A stretch of DNA of 64,000 bases. It comes from an uncultured Eubacteriales bacterium (GTDB lineage: Bacteria > Bacillota > Clostridia > Oscillospirales > Acutalibacteraceae). Each line of letters opens with the position of its first letter. Position 1 is the first letter of the stretch. A program made the position numbers and the translations under genes. Below are positions 17,137 to 26,044 of the stretch, one piece after another. The notes beneath the pieces are model-generated. The model saw only the letters and a program-made list of their open reading frames with translations. It did no database searches and was not told the DNA's origin. The DNA is taken from the NCBI GenBank assembly GCA_934647945.1, contig CAKUFK010000009.1, forward strand, positions 1-64,000, in the 5' to 3' direction.

Positions 17137-17553
17137 TCAAACCGCGGGGGATCCGAGCGTCCGCAGCCGGCAGCGCAGATCCTGCAGATAAACCGCTTGC
17201 TGTTTTTTCAGATATCTGCCCAGGAACGGCTTCATATACCACTTTTTCGCCTGGACATCCTCAGTGAAATCGATGACGGTCAGACCGTCCTCTTCTGAAA
17301 ACAGGCCGGTCCAACGGCCCTTCATATGGCCGTTTTCCATATCGAAGGCATACCGCGCGCAGGGCTCGAAGGCCGTGATCGTAAAGGTGGTGGCGGTCCC
17401 GTCCGGGGTGTGTTCCACAAAGGTTTTGCCGGGTTCGGGGATGTCGATCCCCGTGATATCGCTCCTCCAGGAGATGTCCCCCAGCGAAGTGACGACCGCC
17501 CACACGGTCTCAATAGGGCAATCGAACGCCGCCCGTATCCGCGCCGTCGCCAT
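17137..17553 (-). CDS. SRPBCC (START-like) family protein
   Basis: The 138-residue protein has the polyketide-cyclase/START-like pattern: RIRAAFDCPIETVWAVVTSLGD at the start, a central WTGLFSEEDGLTVIDFTE strand pair and a final long helix (KQQAVYLQDLRCRL). The fold encloses a hydrophobic cavity for a small ligand; the ligand is unknown. ATG 17553 is preferred to 17619 because the extra residues are unlike the fold. It precedes hemW by 25 bases. Confidence 0.85.
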   Translation of the reverse strand: MATARIRAAFDCPIETVWAVVTSLGDISWRSDITGIDIPEPGKTFVEHTPDGTATTFTITAFEPCARYAFDMENGHMKGRWTGLFSEEDGLTVIDFTEDVQAKKWYMKPFLGRYLKKQQAVYLQDLRCRLRTLGSPAV

Positions 17554-17583
17554 CCCTCCACATCCTTTCCGTTTCTGAGCAAC

Positions 17584-17614
17584 AGCCGCCGTGGGCCTGT
17601 AGGCCCCGGCGGCT
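17584..17614 (-). terminator. Probable terminator of the aspartate-family operon
   Basis: AGCCGCCG pairs with CGGCGGCT around a GGCC-rich inner stem, 16 bases after the lysC stop. There is no T-run, so efficiency is uncertain. Confidence 0.45.
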
Positions 17615-17630
17615 ATCATTTTCGGCAGGC

Positions 17631-18836
17631 TTATTCCTCGTAAAACGCCTTGTGAACGGCGGCGACGGCGCGGTCAGCGTCCTCTTCCGCGATCAGAACC
17701 GACACCTTGATCTCACTCGTCGAAATCATCTGGATATTGACGTTGGCGGCGGCCAGTGCCTCGAACATCAGGGCAGCGGTGCCCTCGTGGGTTTCCATAC
17801 CGGCGCCGACGATCGACACCTTGGCAACCCCGGTATCGAAGGTCAGGCTTTTGGCCCCCACCATATCGCAGTAATCCTTTAAGGCCGCGACAGCGTCCTC
17901 GCCCTTGTCTTCCGGCACGGTGAAGGTGATGTCCTTGGTGCCGTCCCGGCCGATCGACTGCAGGATGATGTCCACATTCGCATGGGCCTTGGCCACGCGG
18001 GAGAAAATTTTGAACGCGATGCCCGGCTCATCCGGCACACCGACGATCATGACCCGAGCGACATTGGTGTCCTTCGCGACACCTTTGATCAGCATTTCTT
18101 CCATTTTCGAGACCTCCTTGACTTTGGTGCCGGGGACAGGATGGAGGCTGGAGAGGACCTCCAGCTCGACGTTGTATTTTTTGGCCATTTCCACCGAGCG
18201 GTTGTTGAGCACCTGCGCGCCGAGGGTGGCGAGCTCGAGCATTTCGTCGTAGGTAATCTCCTGTAACTTGCGGGCGCCGGGCACTTTACGGGGATCAGCG
18301 GTATACACCCCTTCGACGTCGGTGTAAATCTGGCAGAGATTTGCGTGCATGGAGGCGGCGATGGCCACCGCGCTGGTGTCCGACCCACCCCGGCCGAGGG
18401 TGGTGATATCCTCATATTTGTTGAGGCCCTGGAACCCGGCCACCACCACGATCTTCCGCTTATCCAGCGCGGCCTTGATCCGTTCCGGGTCCACCCGCTT
18501 GATACGGGCGGAGGAATAGGTGGAATTGGTCTTGAAGCCGGCCTGCCATCCGAGCAGGGAAATCACCGGGCAGCCGATGCTCTCAATCGCCATGGCCAAT
18601 AGGGAGATCGAGATTTGTTCCCCCGCCGACAGGAGCATATCCATCTCCCGCTTGCTCGCCCGGGGATTGAGTTCCCTGGCCTTTTCGATCAGGTCGTCGG
18701 TGGTGTCTCCCTGGGCGGAGACCACCACCACCACGTCGTTGCCCGCTTTATATGTATCGGTCACGATCTTCGCGACATTGCGCACCCGCGCCGCGTCGGC
18801 GACCGAGCTGCCGCCGAACTTCTGCACTACCAGCAT
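17631..18836 (-). CDS. lysC: Aspartate kinase
   Basis: It phosphorylates aspartate, the first step toward lysine, threonine, methionine and diaminopimelate. The 401-residue monofunctional enzyme starts MLVVQKFGGSSVADA (kinase motif KFGGSSV) and has GRGGSDTSAVAIA and two C-terminal ACT domains (about residues 265-400), which bind feedback amino acids. It is the last gene of the four-gene minus-strand run ACT regulator, hom, thrB, lysC. Gaps of 20-45 bases between genes and a single promoter at 21569 support one operon. Confidence 0.97.
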   Translation of the reverse strand: MLVVQKFGGSSVADAARVRNVAKIVTDTYKAGNDVVVVVSAQGDTTDDLIEKARELNPRASKREMDMLLSAGEQISISLLAMAIESIGCPVISLLGWQAGFKTNSTYSSARIKRVDPERIKAALDKRKIVVVAGFQGLNKYEDITTLGRGGSDTSAVAIAASMHANLCQIYTDVEGVYTADPRKVPGARKLQEITYDEMLELATLGAQVLNNRSVEMAKKYNVELEVLSSLHPVPGTKVKEVSKMEEMLIKGVAKDTNVARVMIVGVPDEPGIAFKIFSRVAKAHANVDIILQSIGRDGTKDITFTVPEDKGEDAVAALKDYCDMVGAKSLTFDTGVAKVSIVGAGMETHEGTAALMFEALAAANVNIQMISTSEIKVSVLIAEEDADRAVAAVHKAFYEE

Positions 18837-18881
18837 CGCTATTCCTCCGGTTCTGTTGATAGGATCGGGCCTGGGGCCCTG

Positions 18882-19781
18882 TCAGTCGAACGCCACCTCG
18901 GCGCCCTTGTTCGCACAATCGTATACTCGTACCGTCCAGCCCGCCAGCCCTGCGCGGACGAGCCGTTCTTCCGCCAGAGCGGGAAAGGCCGTGTTTTCCC
19001 GGTCCAGGATCGCAAGGATGGACGGCCCTGCGCCGCTGATAGCCACGGCATAGGCGCCGAGCTCGTAGGCAGTGTAAAAAATCGGCTCGGCTCCCGGGAT
19101 CATGGGGAAGCGATAAGGCTGATGCAGGCGGTCCTGCACCGCCACCCGCAGGTTCTGCAGGCTTCCCGAGAAAAGGGAGGCCGTCATCAGCGCGGCACGG
19201 GAGAGATTGTACACGGCATCCTGCCTTGTGACTTCGGTGGGGAGGGCCGCCCGGGCAGCTTCGGTTTTCAGCTCGAAATCCGGGATGAAAACAGCGAAGC
19301 GGATGCGTTCCGACACCGGTACGCTGACGGTGTGGACCCGTCCGCCGTCCATAACGGCGGTGACCAGGCCGCCGAGCAGCGCGGGAGCCACGTTGTCGGG
19401 ATGGCCCTCCAGCTCGGCCGCGAGGTCGGCCACGTCCTCCGGGCCGAGAGGGCTGCCGAGCAGGGTGTTCGCCCCGAGAAGGCCCGCGACCAGACAGGCC
19501 GATGAACTGCCCAGCCCCCTGGCCATGGGGATGTTGTTTTCCTGTCGGATATGCAGTCCGCGGAAAGGCCGTCCGCACCGCCGGTAGAGCACCCGGGCGG
19601 TGTGATAGATCAGGTTGGTTTCGTCCGTCGGGATGGGGACACCGTCGGCCGATTCGATATGGCAGCCGTCCGCCTCTTCCATCCACACCCGGTTGTAGAG
19701 CGTCAGCGCGAGCCCCAGAGCATCAAAGCCGGCCCCCAGGTTGGCGCTCGACGCCGGCACCGTGATTTTCAGCATCCTCAT
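18882..19781 (-). CDS. thrB: Homoserine kinase
   Basis: It phosphorylates homoserine on the threonine branch. The 299-residue protein is a GHMP kinase: KITVPASSANLGAGFDALGL at the N-terminus, the ATP loop PMARGLGSSSA near residue 85-95 and the C-terminal AISGAGPS motif. The start may be ATG 19781 or the ATG two codons later; the ribosome site GGAAGGG fits the first slightly better. It lies between hom (27 bases upstream) and lysC (45 bases downstream). No threonine synthase is present in the window. Confidence 0.96.
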   Translation of the reverse strand: MRMLKITVPASSANLGAGFDALGLALTLYNRVWMEEADGCHIESADGVPIPTDETNLIYHTARVLYRRCGRPFRGLHIRQENNIPMARGLGSSSACLVAGLLGANTLLGSPLGPEDVADLAAELEGHPDNVAPALLGGLVTAVMDGGRVHTVSVPVSERIRFAVFIPDFELKTEAARAALPTEVTRQDAVYNLSRAALMTASLFSGSLQNLRVAVQDRLHQPYRFPMIPGAEPIFYTAYELGAYAVAISGAGPSILAILDRENTAFPALAEERLVRAGLAGWTVRVYDCANKGAEVAFD

Positions 19782-19808
19782 CCGCCCTTCCGCGGGGAAA
19801 TTTTGTCC

Positions 19809-21047
19809 TTACAGATCAGCCACCCGGATACGGCTGCGCACCGTGACGCCCTGCATTGCCGCGAGGGCAGCGTCTAGGTCTTTTTCTTTCATCCGGGGAG
19901 AGATGAATGCCAGCTCGCCGTCCGGGGCCTTGGGACAGGCGATATACCCTACCGGCCCGAAGGCCGCCTGCACCTGGTTGCGCGCGGCCTGAAGATCGGG
20001 CGAGGCCAGGCGGAGGAAGACCGGGAGCGCCTCCTCGCGGTAGTCTACAACATAGTCGGCGGAGCCGCGCTCCCAGAAGAGATATTTGCGGGCGCCCAGG
20101 TGCTTGACCTCGTCGATGACGTCGGCCACCACGGCGGAGGCGGTAGGCAGCTTGCCGGCGCCCTGGCCATAGAACACCACATCGCCGATGGCGTCGCCCC
20201 GCACCATGATCCCGTTGAACACGCCGCTGACGTCCGCGAGCAGGCTGGACTTTTTCAGCAGCATGGGGGAGACGACGGCGTAGAGCCGTCCGTCCGCCTG
20301 CCGGACCGCCCGGCCGATCAGCTTGACCGCGCCGCCCCAGGCGGCGGCGTACTGCACGTCGGCGGCACTGACCCGGGAGATCCCCTCGGTGTGGACTTGG
20401 TCGGGGTACACATGCCGGCCGAAGGCCAGGGACGCGAGGATACAGATTTTGCGGCAGGCGTCGTGCCCGTCGATATCGGCGGAGGGATCCCGTTCGGCAT
20501 AGCCGAGCTTCTGAGCCAGGGCTAAAGCGTCCTCGAAGCCCATGCCCTCCTCGATCATCTTGGTGAGCATGAAGTTGGTGGTGCCGTTGAGGATACCGGC
20601 GATCTCATACACCTCGTTGGCCGCGAGGCACTGGTCGATCGGGCGCAGGATCGGGATGCCGCCGCCCACGCTCGCCTCGAACAGGAAGTTGAGGTTGCGG
20701 TTTTTCGCGATCTCCAGCAGCTCGTCCCCCTTGGCCGCCACCAGTTCCTTGTTGGAGGTGACGACGCTTTTGCCCGCCTGCAGGCAGCTTTTGACGAATT
20801 CATAGGCCGGATGGAGGCCGCCCATGGTCTCCACCACGATGCGGATATCCGCGTCGTGCAGGATATCGTCGAAATTCTTAGTGAATAGATCGGCATAGGG
20901 GGTCTCCGGAAACTCGCGCAGGTCGAGGATCCGTTTTATCTCAATGGCATCGCCCGCCTTGTGGGCAATGCCCGCCGCGTTTTTACGCAGCACCTCCGCC
21001 ACGCCCGAACCCACCACGCCGTGGCCTAAAATCGCTACCTGGATCAT
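19809..21047 (-). CDS. hom: Homoserine dehydrogenase
   Basis: It reduces aspartate semialdehyde to homoserine. The 412 residues comprise an N-terminal NAD(P)-binding domain (VAILGHGVVGSGVAEVL), the catalytic segment with GGGIPILRPI and LNGTTNFMLT, the conserved GYAERDPSADIDGHDA, and a C-terminal ACT domain (about 335-412) for allosteric control by threonine. The length matches Firmicute Hom. The upstream ACT-domain gene is 21 bases away and on the same transcript. Confidence 0.97.
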   Translation of the reverse strand: MIQVAILGHGVVGSGVAEVLRKNAAGIAHKAGDAIEIKRILDLREFPETPYADLFTKNFDDILHDADIRIVVETMGGLHPAYEFVKSCLQAGKSVVTSNKELVAAKGDELLEIAKNRNLNFLFEASVGGGIPILRPIDQCLAANEVYEIAGILNGTTNFMLTKMIEEGMGFEDALALAQKLGYAERDPSADIDGHDACRKICILASLAFGRHVYPDQVHTEGISRVSAADVQYAAAWGGAVKLIGRAVRQADGRLYAVVSPMLLKKSSLLADVSGVFNGIMVRGDAIGDVVFYGQGAGKLPTASAVVADVIDEVKHLGARKYLFWERGSADYVVDYREEALPVFLRLASPDLQAARNQVQAAFGPVGYIACPKAPDGELAFISPRMKEKDLDAALAAMQGVTVRSRIRVADL

Positions 21048-21068
21048 GACAACCTCCTGTATAGTCCT

Positions 21069-21527
21069 CTATTTGATCAGTTCATTGGATACCCGGGTGA
21101 TCCGATCCACCCCCGGCAGCTCCCCCAGGGACCGCACGAAGGCATCCACCGGCATTTCCAGCCGGTCGGTTCTAGCGGAGATGGAGACCGCCGCCTTGCC
21201 CCCGGCCGGGATATTTTGGTTGACGGTGAGGATATTGGCCCCGGCGTCGGCGAAAGCGGCCAGCATGCTCGACAGGACCCCCGGCCGGTCACGGAGGACG
21301 GAATGGACGGTCAGGATATAACCGGTCCGCCCGGCGTCATAGGGAAAGACCGCGTCCTTATACTTGTAAAACGCGCTGCGGGACAGGCCGGCCCGTCTCG
21401 CAGCCTCCGCGGCCGAGGACGCTTCTCCGGAGAGCAGGCTCCGCTTGGCTTCGAGCACCCGCACAAAGACCTCCGGCAGCACCTGCTGGTCTACCAGCAC
21501 GAGATCGCGGCTTTCCGGGCCTTCCAT
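21069..21527 (-). CDS. UPF0735 ACT-domain protein (PheB-like)
   Basis: The roughly 152-residue protein has an N-terminal segment with helix-turn-helix character (SAAEAARRAGLSRSAFYKYKD) and a C-terminal ACT domain (YILTVHSVLRDRPGVLSSML, then GANILTVNQNIP). UPF0735/PheB members are found ahead of hom or phe genes and are thought to be amino-acid-responsive regulators; the ligand is not proven. I use ATG 21527, preceded by GGTGG; a GTG four codons earlier is possible. As first gene after the promoter it may regulate the hom-thrB-lysC operon it heads. Confidence 0.88.
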   Translation of the reverse strand: MEGPESRDLVLVDQQVLPEVFVRVLEAKRSLLSGEASSAAEAARRAGLSRSAFYKYKDAVFPYDAGRTGYILTVHSVLRDRPGVLSSMLAAFADAGANILTVNQNIPAGGKAAVSISARTDRLEMPVDAFVRSLGELPGVDRITRVSNELIK

Positions 21528-21568
21528 AGTGTCCACCACCCATGCACGTCTGTTTCGCTGTGAAATAC

Positions 21569-21597
21569 ACTATACCATTACTTTACGCACGATTCAA
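21569..21597 (-). promoter_or_regulatory. Promoter of the ACT-hom-thrB-lysC operon
   Basis: The minus strand reads TTGAAT, 17 bases, TATAGT, about 42 bases upstream of the first ATG. Confidence 0.8.
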
Positions 21598-21824
21598 GAA
21601 ATGGTGATCCGAAAATCGATTGGATTTTCCGGTTTTATAGACTTTACATCACACATGCTTCGATATGCTCCGGATATCTCTGTTTTTCGTTTTTCCACGG
21701 ATTACACGAACTTCCTCCCCGTCTCCGGTTTTTCTTCGGGTATTTTTCCGAAGCACCGCCGCCGATTTTGGATTTTGGGGGACATACTAAAGGGAAACAC
21801 CGGGTGAAGAGGAGGTCCATCGCC

Positions 21825-22937
21825 ATGCCCAAACCGTTCCGCACGGAGCTTTCCGCCCGCACCGAAGGGCGCCGCCGTTTTCTCATCGACCTGTTGTATA
21901 CGGGGGTCTGGATCGCGTTTTTGGTCCTTGCCGTGGCCTGCGCGGTCAAATGGGCGCTGCCTTTCCTCCTGGCGTTCGCCGTGGCGGCGCTCTTCCAAAG
22001 GCCGATCCGCTGGCTGGTAGGCAAAACGGGGGTCAAGCGCCAGTTCTTTTCGGTGGCACTGCTGGTCCTGATGATTCTGCTTCTGGCCGGGCTGCTGCTC
22101 TTCCTCGGGTGGAGCCTGGCTGTCTGGGTGACCAATTTTCTGACGAACGAGGAGAATCTGCGGGCGATCGAGACGTGGATCGGCAGCCTTACCGCCACTG
22201 TCCAGGATCTCCTCGAGAAGCTGTCCGACCGTCTCTCCCCGGAGGCCCTCGAAACCGTCAATAACGCCGTCGCGGGCATCTCTCAAAGGCTCAGCGAGGC
22301 CTTGTCCGGATTTTTCGCAGGGGCGGCGGGATGGGTCATGCGGTTTGCCACACAGTCCCTTCCCCGGATCGCCATCGGCTTCGTCATCTGGGTCGTGGCG
22401 TCGATCCTCATGTCGATCCATTACCAGGGGGTCAAAGCCTTTCTGGTGCGGCAGGTGCCCGAGCGGTTCCAAGGACTGCTGCGGGATGTCAAGGAGCTGT
22501 GCGGTGGCACCGGCCGCAAACTGCTGCGGGCATACGGCCTGCTCATGCTCCTGACATTCGCGGAGCTGTCGGCCGGCCTGCTGCTGCTGGGCATCCCGAA
22601 CGCGATTCTGGTCGCGGCGCTCATCGCGGTTGTGGATATTCTCCCGGTTCTCGGGACCGGCACCGTCGTGCTGCCCTGGGCGGCATTCGCGCTGCTGCAG
22701 GGGCAGCACCGCCTGTTCATCGGGCTTTTGGTGATGTACGCCGTCATCGCCCTGGTGCGCAATATCCTCGAGCCCCGTCTGGTCAGCCACCAGATCGGCC
22801 TGCATCCTCTTGCCACCCTCTTTTTCATGTATGTGGGGCTGCAAATCCTGGGCCTGGCGGGGATGCTGCTTTTTCCCGTCCTGGCCATGGTATCGGTCCA
22901 ATTGCAGAAAGAGGGGAAAATCCATTTGTGGAAGTGA
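21825..22937 (+). CDS. ytvI: Sporulation integral membrane protein YtvI (AI-2E transporter family)
   Basis: The 370-residue membrane protein belongs to the AI-2E/PerM superfamily. It has paired N-terminal hydrophobic helices (about 25-90), a long amphipathic middle, and a C-terminal block with AALIAVVDILPVLGTGTVVLPW and NILEPRLVSHQIGLHP, the family signature. The overall pattern matches YtvI, which is made during sporulation; its cargo is unknown. ATG 21825 lies nine bases after GAGGAGG. It is divergent from the aspartate operon. I could not identify a convincing sigma-E or sigma-G promoter. Confidence 0.88.
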   Translation: MPKPFRTELSARTEGRRRFLIDLLYTGVWIAFLVLAVACAVKWALPFLLAFAVAALFQRPIRWLVGKTGVKRQFFSVALLVLMILLLAGLLLFLGWSLAVWVTNFLTNEENLRAIETWIGSLTATVQDLLEKLSDRLSPEALETVNNAVAGISQRLSEALSGFFAGAAGWVMRFATQSLPRIAIGFVIWVVASILMSIHYQGVKAFLVRQVPERFQGLLRDVKELCGGTGRKLLRAYGLLMLLTFAELSAGLLLLGIPNAILVAALIAVVDILPVLGTGTVVLPWAAFALLQGQHRLFIGLLVMYAVIALVRNILEPRLVSHQIGLHPLATLFFMYVGLQILGLAGMLLFPVLAMVSVQLQKEGKIHLWK

Positions 22938-22940
22938 CCC

Positions 22941-22970
22941 GGCCGGGGCAAACGTGGGCCCCGGCCTTTT
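22941..22970 (+). terminator. Terminator of ytvI
   Basis: The stem GGCCGGGGC/GCCCCGGCC with an 8-base loop is followed by TTTT, three bases after the stop codon. Confidence 0.85.
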
Positions 22971-22975
22971 CCGCG

Positions 22976-23015
22976 CCAAAACAAGAGGCGCCGACTTTTT
23001 CAAGTCAACGCCTCT
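22976..23015 (-). terminator. Terminator of the penicillin-binding protein gene
   Basis: AGAGGCG and CGCCTCT flank an inner GACTT/AAGTC stem. The minus strand continues TTGTTTTGG. It lies 24 bases past the gene's stop. Confidence 0.6.
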
Positions 23016-23039
23016 TTAGGTTCGGAATACGGGCAACGG

Positions 23040-25298
23040 TCAGGCCGCCGGGGAAAGGGAGCTGTCCGGCTCCGTCGCCGCGGGAGGTTCGGCAGCCGGG
23101 GTAGAGGCGGGGGCCGTCGGCGTTTCATTCGCGGCAGGAGGCTCGGTTGGGGTGGGTTTCGGCGCACCATGGGCCGTGCACTCGCCCGGCATGAAGTCGG
23201 GCTTGTAAACCCCCAGTTCCTTATCCGGGCAGGCGTCGGTGGCAAGCTCGCCCGTGGTCATGCAGTAGTACCGTTCGACGGTGTTGCCCTTCTTGGTGAA
23301 GGGGGTGGGGGAGAGCCCTTGGTGAACCACCTTCATCGCCTGGTTCCACAGGCTCCTGGCATAGGTTTTCTGCGTATCGGACAGCGATTTGTTGTAATCG
23401 TAGCCCACCCAGCTCGCCGCTACGTAATAGGGGGTGCCGGCCACGAAATAGGCATCGTTGTTTTCCTGGGTAGTACCGGTTTTCGCAAAAACCTCCCAAC
23501 CGGCCCAATCCTTTTTGAGCTGCCGGCCCGCCGCCCCGTTGGCGCCGGTGGCACCGGTGCGGCCGGTGATGACGTGCTGGAGCAGCCGGTTCATCACGTA
23601 GGCGGAATCTTCATCGAGCGCCCGGTTGGTCAGCCTCTCACGCTTGGGCAGGATCGTGTTGCCGGCCATTTCCACCTTTTCATAAGAATACGGCTCGTTG
23701 TAGATGCCGCCGTTCCCGAAAATTTGGTAGGCCGCGGCCATCTCCCGGGCGTAGACGCCATAGGTCAGCCCGCCGAGCGCCATGGGGGACAGATCGATAT
23801 CGGTGTGGCCCTTGCCGTCCGATTTGACCAGGCTGGAGAAATGGAGCTGGTTAGTCATGAAGTCGAAACACCGCTGCGCAGTCAGCGTCTGAGCCAGGCG
23901 GGCGGCAACCGTGTTCATCGATTGCTGCAGCGCCTTGTCCACCAGAGTCGTGCCGTTGTCGGTCGGCGTCTTCTGCCCGACGTTCCGCGGCCATTTGGTT
24001 CCGTCCCGCAGGGTGATGTAGCAGTCCTGTACCTGGGAGGAAAAATGGATGGTATTGTACTGGATCGCCTGGGCGTACACGCTGAGCGGCTTGATGGAGG
24101 ACCCGGGCTGCCGCTTGGAGCTGGTCGCCCGGTTCTGGATCCGGTTGGCGGTTTTCTCGCCCCGTCCGCCGACCACGGCCACCATTTTCCCGTCGTAATC
24201 GGTGACGTACAGCGCCGCCTGGAACGGCGTGTCTTCCCCGCTGCGCGCGGCGGGGAAATTGGCGTCGTTGGCGTAAATAGCCTCCACCTCGGCCTGCAGC
24301 TTTTCGTTTTCACAGGAATAGATGGTCAGGCCCCCGAAATACACCAGGTTTTCCGCGTAGTTTTCCGCATACCCATACGCCTCCATCAGATCATGGATCA
24401 CATCGTCGATGAGGGTGTCCATGTAGTAGTCCTGCACGTCCACGACCTTGGCGCTGCTTTTGAAGATGAGTTCCTCGCCGCAGGCCTGGACATATTCGTC
24501 GTCGCTGATGAAGCCGAGCTGATGCATCTTGTACAGCACGGTCCGTTGCCGGTTGCGCACGTTTTCCGGATGCCGGTAGGGATCGTATTTCGACGGGTTC
24601 TGGGTGATGCTGGCGATCACCGCACACTGTGCGATAGTCAAATCTTCGGCTTCCACGCCGAAATAGTAGTTAGCTGCTGCGCCGACACCCTTGATACCGC
24701 TGCTCAGCGGCAGGACGTTGAGGTATGCCTGGATGATCTCGTCCTTGGTGTACTGTTTCTCCATCTCAATGGCGCGCAGGATCTCGGTGATTTTCCGCTC
24801 GATGCGGTGGTCATCCTCTTCGGTGAGGACCTTGATGAGCTGCTGGGTGATGGTGGAGCCGCCGAATTCGTTCGACGAGAAATGTAGGACCAGGTTGGCG
24901 AAGGCGGCGATGGTCCGCTTCCAGTCCACGCCGTAGTGGGTTTCGAACCGCTCATCCTCGATGGCGATGACCGCGTTCTGCATATGGGGGGATATCTCGT
25001 CAAGGTTTTTCCAAATCTGCTTGACGCCCTGGAGCCGCTGCCCCTCGACATATTCGCCGGTGTTCGGATCCTTGACCATGACGATGCTCGTCTGATGCTC
25101 GTTGATCTGGCTCAGGTCGGGGATGCCGGTGGAGCCGCTGAAATTCGTTACCACGTATACCGCCAGGACACAGCCCACGATACTGCCGGTGATGGCGCCG
25201 ATGAGGACGATGGTCAGCAGGCATTTGGATATGGCGGATATGACTTTCAAGGTCATTTTCACCGCCGGTTTTTTCCGCCATTCCGGTTTCTTGGCCAT
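23040..25298 (-). CDS. Class A penicillin-binding protein (PBP1A/1B type)
   Basis: This bifunctional peptidoglycan synthase is anchored by one N-terminal membrane segment (about residues 15-50). The glycosyltransferase-51 domain has IAIEDERFETHYGVD with the catalytic Glu and the GGSTITQQLIK loop. The transpeptidase has the nucleophile Ser400 in PGSSIKPL, a QQSMNTVAARL motif and KTGT at 606-609. The 752 residues end in a Pro/Ala/Thr-rich tail (about 700-752) that probably extends into the wall. The start ATG 25298 follows AAGGAGG. It is a single-gene unit with its own promoter and terminator. Confidence 0.95.
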   Translation of the reverse strand: MAKKPEWRKKPAVKMTLKVISAISKCLLTIVLIGAITGSIVGCVLAVYVVTNFSGSTGIPDLSQINEHQTSIVMVKDPNTGEYVEGQRLQGVKQIWKNLDEISPHMQNAVIAIEDERFETHYGVDWKRTIAAFANLVLHFSSNEFGGSTITQQLIKVLTEEDDHRIERKITEILRAIEMEKQYTKDEIIQAYLNVLPLSSGIKGVGAAANYYFGVEAEDLTIAQCAVIASITQNPSKYDPYRHPENVRNRQRTVLYKMHQLGFISDDEYVQACGEELIFKSSAKVVDVQDYYMDTLIDDVIHDLMEAYGYAENYAENLVYFGGLTIYSCENEKLQAEVEAIYANDANFPAARSGEDTPFQAALYVTDYDGKMVAVVGGRGEKTANRIQNRATSSKRQPGSSIKPLSVYAQAIQYNTIHFSSQVQDCYITLRDGTKWPRNVGQKTPTDNGTTLVDKALQQSMNTVAARLAQTLTAQRCFDFMTNQLHFSSLVKSDGKGHTDIDLSPMALGGLTYGVYAREMAAAYQIFGNGGIYNEPYSYEKVEMAGNTILPKRERLTNRALDEDSAYVMNRLLQHVITGRTGATGANGAAGRQLKKDWAGWEVFAKTGTTQENNDAYFVAGTPYYVAASWVGYDYNKSLSDTQKTYARSLWNQAMKVVHQGLSPTPFTKKGNTVERYYCMTTGELATDACPDKELGVYKPDFMPGECTAHGAPKPTPTEPPAANETPTAPASTPAAEPPAATEPDSSLSPAA

Positions 25299-25361
25299 CA
25301 GTCATTCGCCTCCTTACTTTAGGGTGGCCGGTGCTGAACCGGCCGAAAAAGATACGTTCCT

Positions 25362-25390
25362 ATCTTATAGCAGCGCGGGAAAAAAGTCAA
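25362..25390 (-). promoter_or_regulatory. Promoter of the class A penicillin-binding protein gene
   Basis: The minus strand reads TTGACT, 17 bases, TAAGAT, about 64 bases ahead of the start codon. Confidence 0.7.
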
Positions 25391-25537
25391 ATATCAAAAC
25401 TGTAAGAGTTTCTTAACCCTTTGTAACCGTCGCGGCCGTGGAGCCCGCAAACGCATAAACCGTACCGGTCCCGCCCATACTAAGTCTGGTGTAACAGGCC
25501 CGTTTCAAACGTATCGTTGACCGAAAGGAGGGCGTTT

Positions 25538-25978
25538 ATGCAGGAAAATCCGAACCCGCGTCCACCGGAGGAGCCCTCGCCGGGCCAGCCCGAAGCCGGG
25601 AGGAAACGCGCCTTTTCCCCCGTATTTTTCGGGTTTGCCCTTGCCATATTGATCCTCAGCGGCCTTCTTTTCTGGGGCAGCGCCCTGCTGCGCCCCTCTG
25701 GCCCGGACCCTGTCTCCGCTCCCCCGGCAAACAACCGCCCGGTCTCATCTTCCAGTTCCGTGTCGGCAGAGGAGAGCGCGCCGCCTGCCGCACGGCGTCT
25801 GCTCGGGATCTGGGAGGGGAAACTCGCCCTGTTCACCGAGGGGCGGGAGAGCCCCGACGAAGTATATGACGTCTATGTCCAGACCCTCCCGAAAGAAGAG
25901 CAGGATCGCCTGCGGCAGGGTATTGCCGTAGGGAGCGAGGAGGAACTGGCCGGCTGGCTGGAGGATTATACCAGCTGA
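25538..25978 (+). CDS. Single-pass membrane protein with BofC-like C-terminus
   Basis: The 146-residue protein has a Pro-rich cytoplasmic start, one membrane helix (SPVFFGFALAILILSGLLF, about 28-50), a Ser/Pro linker and a small folded C-terminal domain. The domain reads LGIWEGKLALF, then VYDVYVQTLPKEEQDRL and EEELAGWLEDY. This resembles the C-terminal domain of BofC, a forespore protein that restrains SpoIVB signalling, and is common in clostridial proteins of unknown role. The link to BofC is a pattern match only. RBS AAAGGAGGG precedes ATG 25538. Confidence 0.65.
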   Translation: MQENPNPRPPEEPSPGQPEAGRKRAFSPVFFGFALAILILSGLLFWGSALLRPSGPDPVSAPPANNRPVSSSSSVSAEESAPPAARRLLGIWEGKLALFTEGRESPDEVYDVYVQTLPKEEQDRLRQGIAVGSEEELAGWLEDYTS

Positions 25979-26044
25979 CCAGAATCCCTCAGATGAAGCG
26001 CCGCCGGTTCCAAAACTGTCGAACAGAGAAAGGCATGGTTATCT

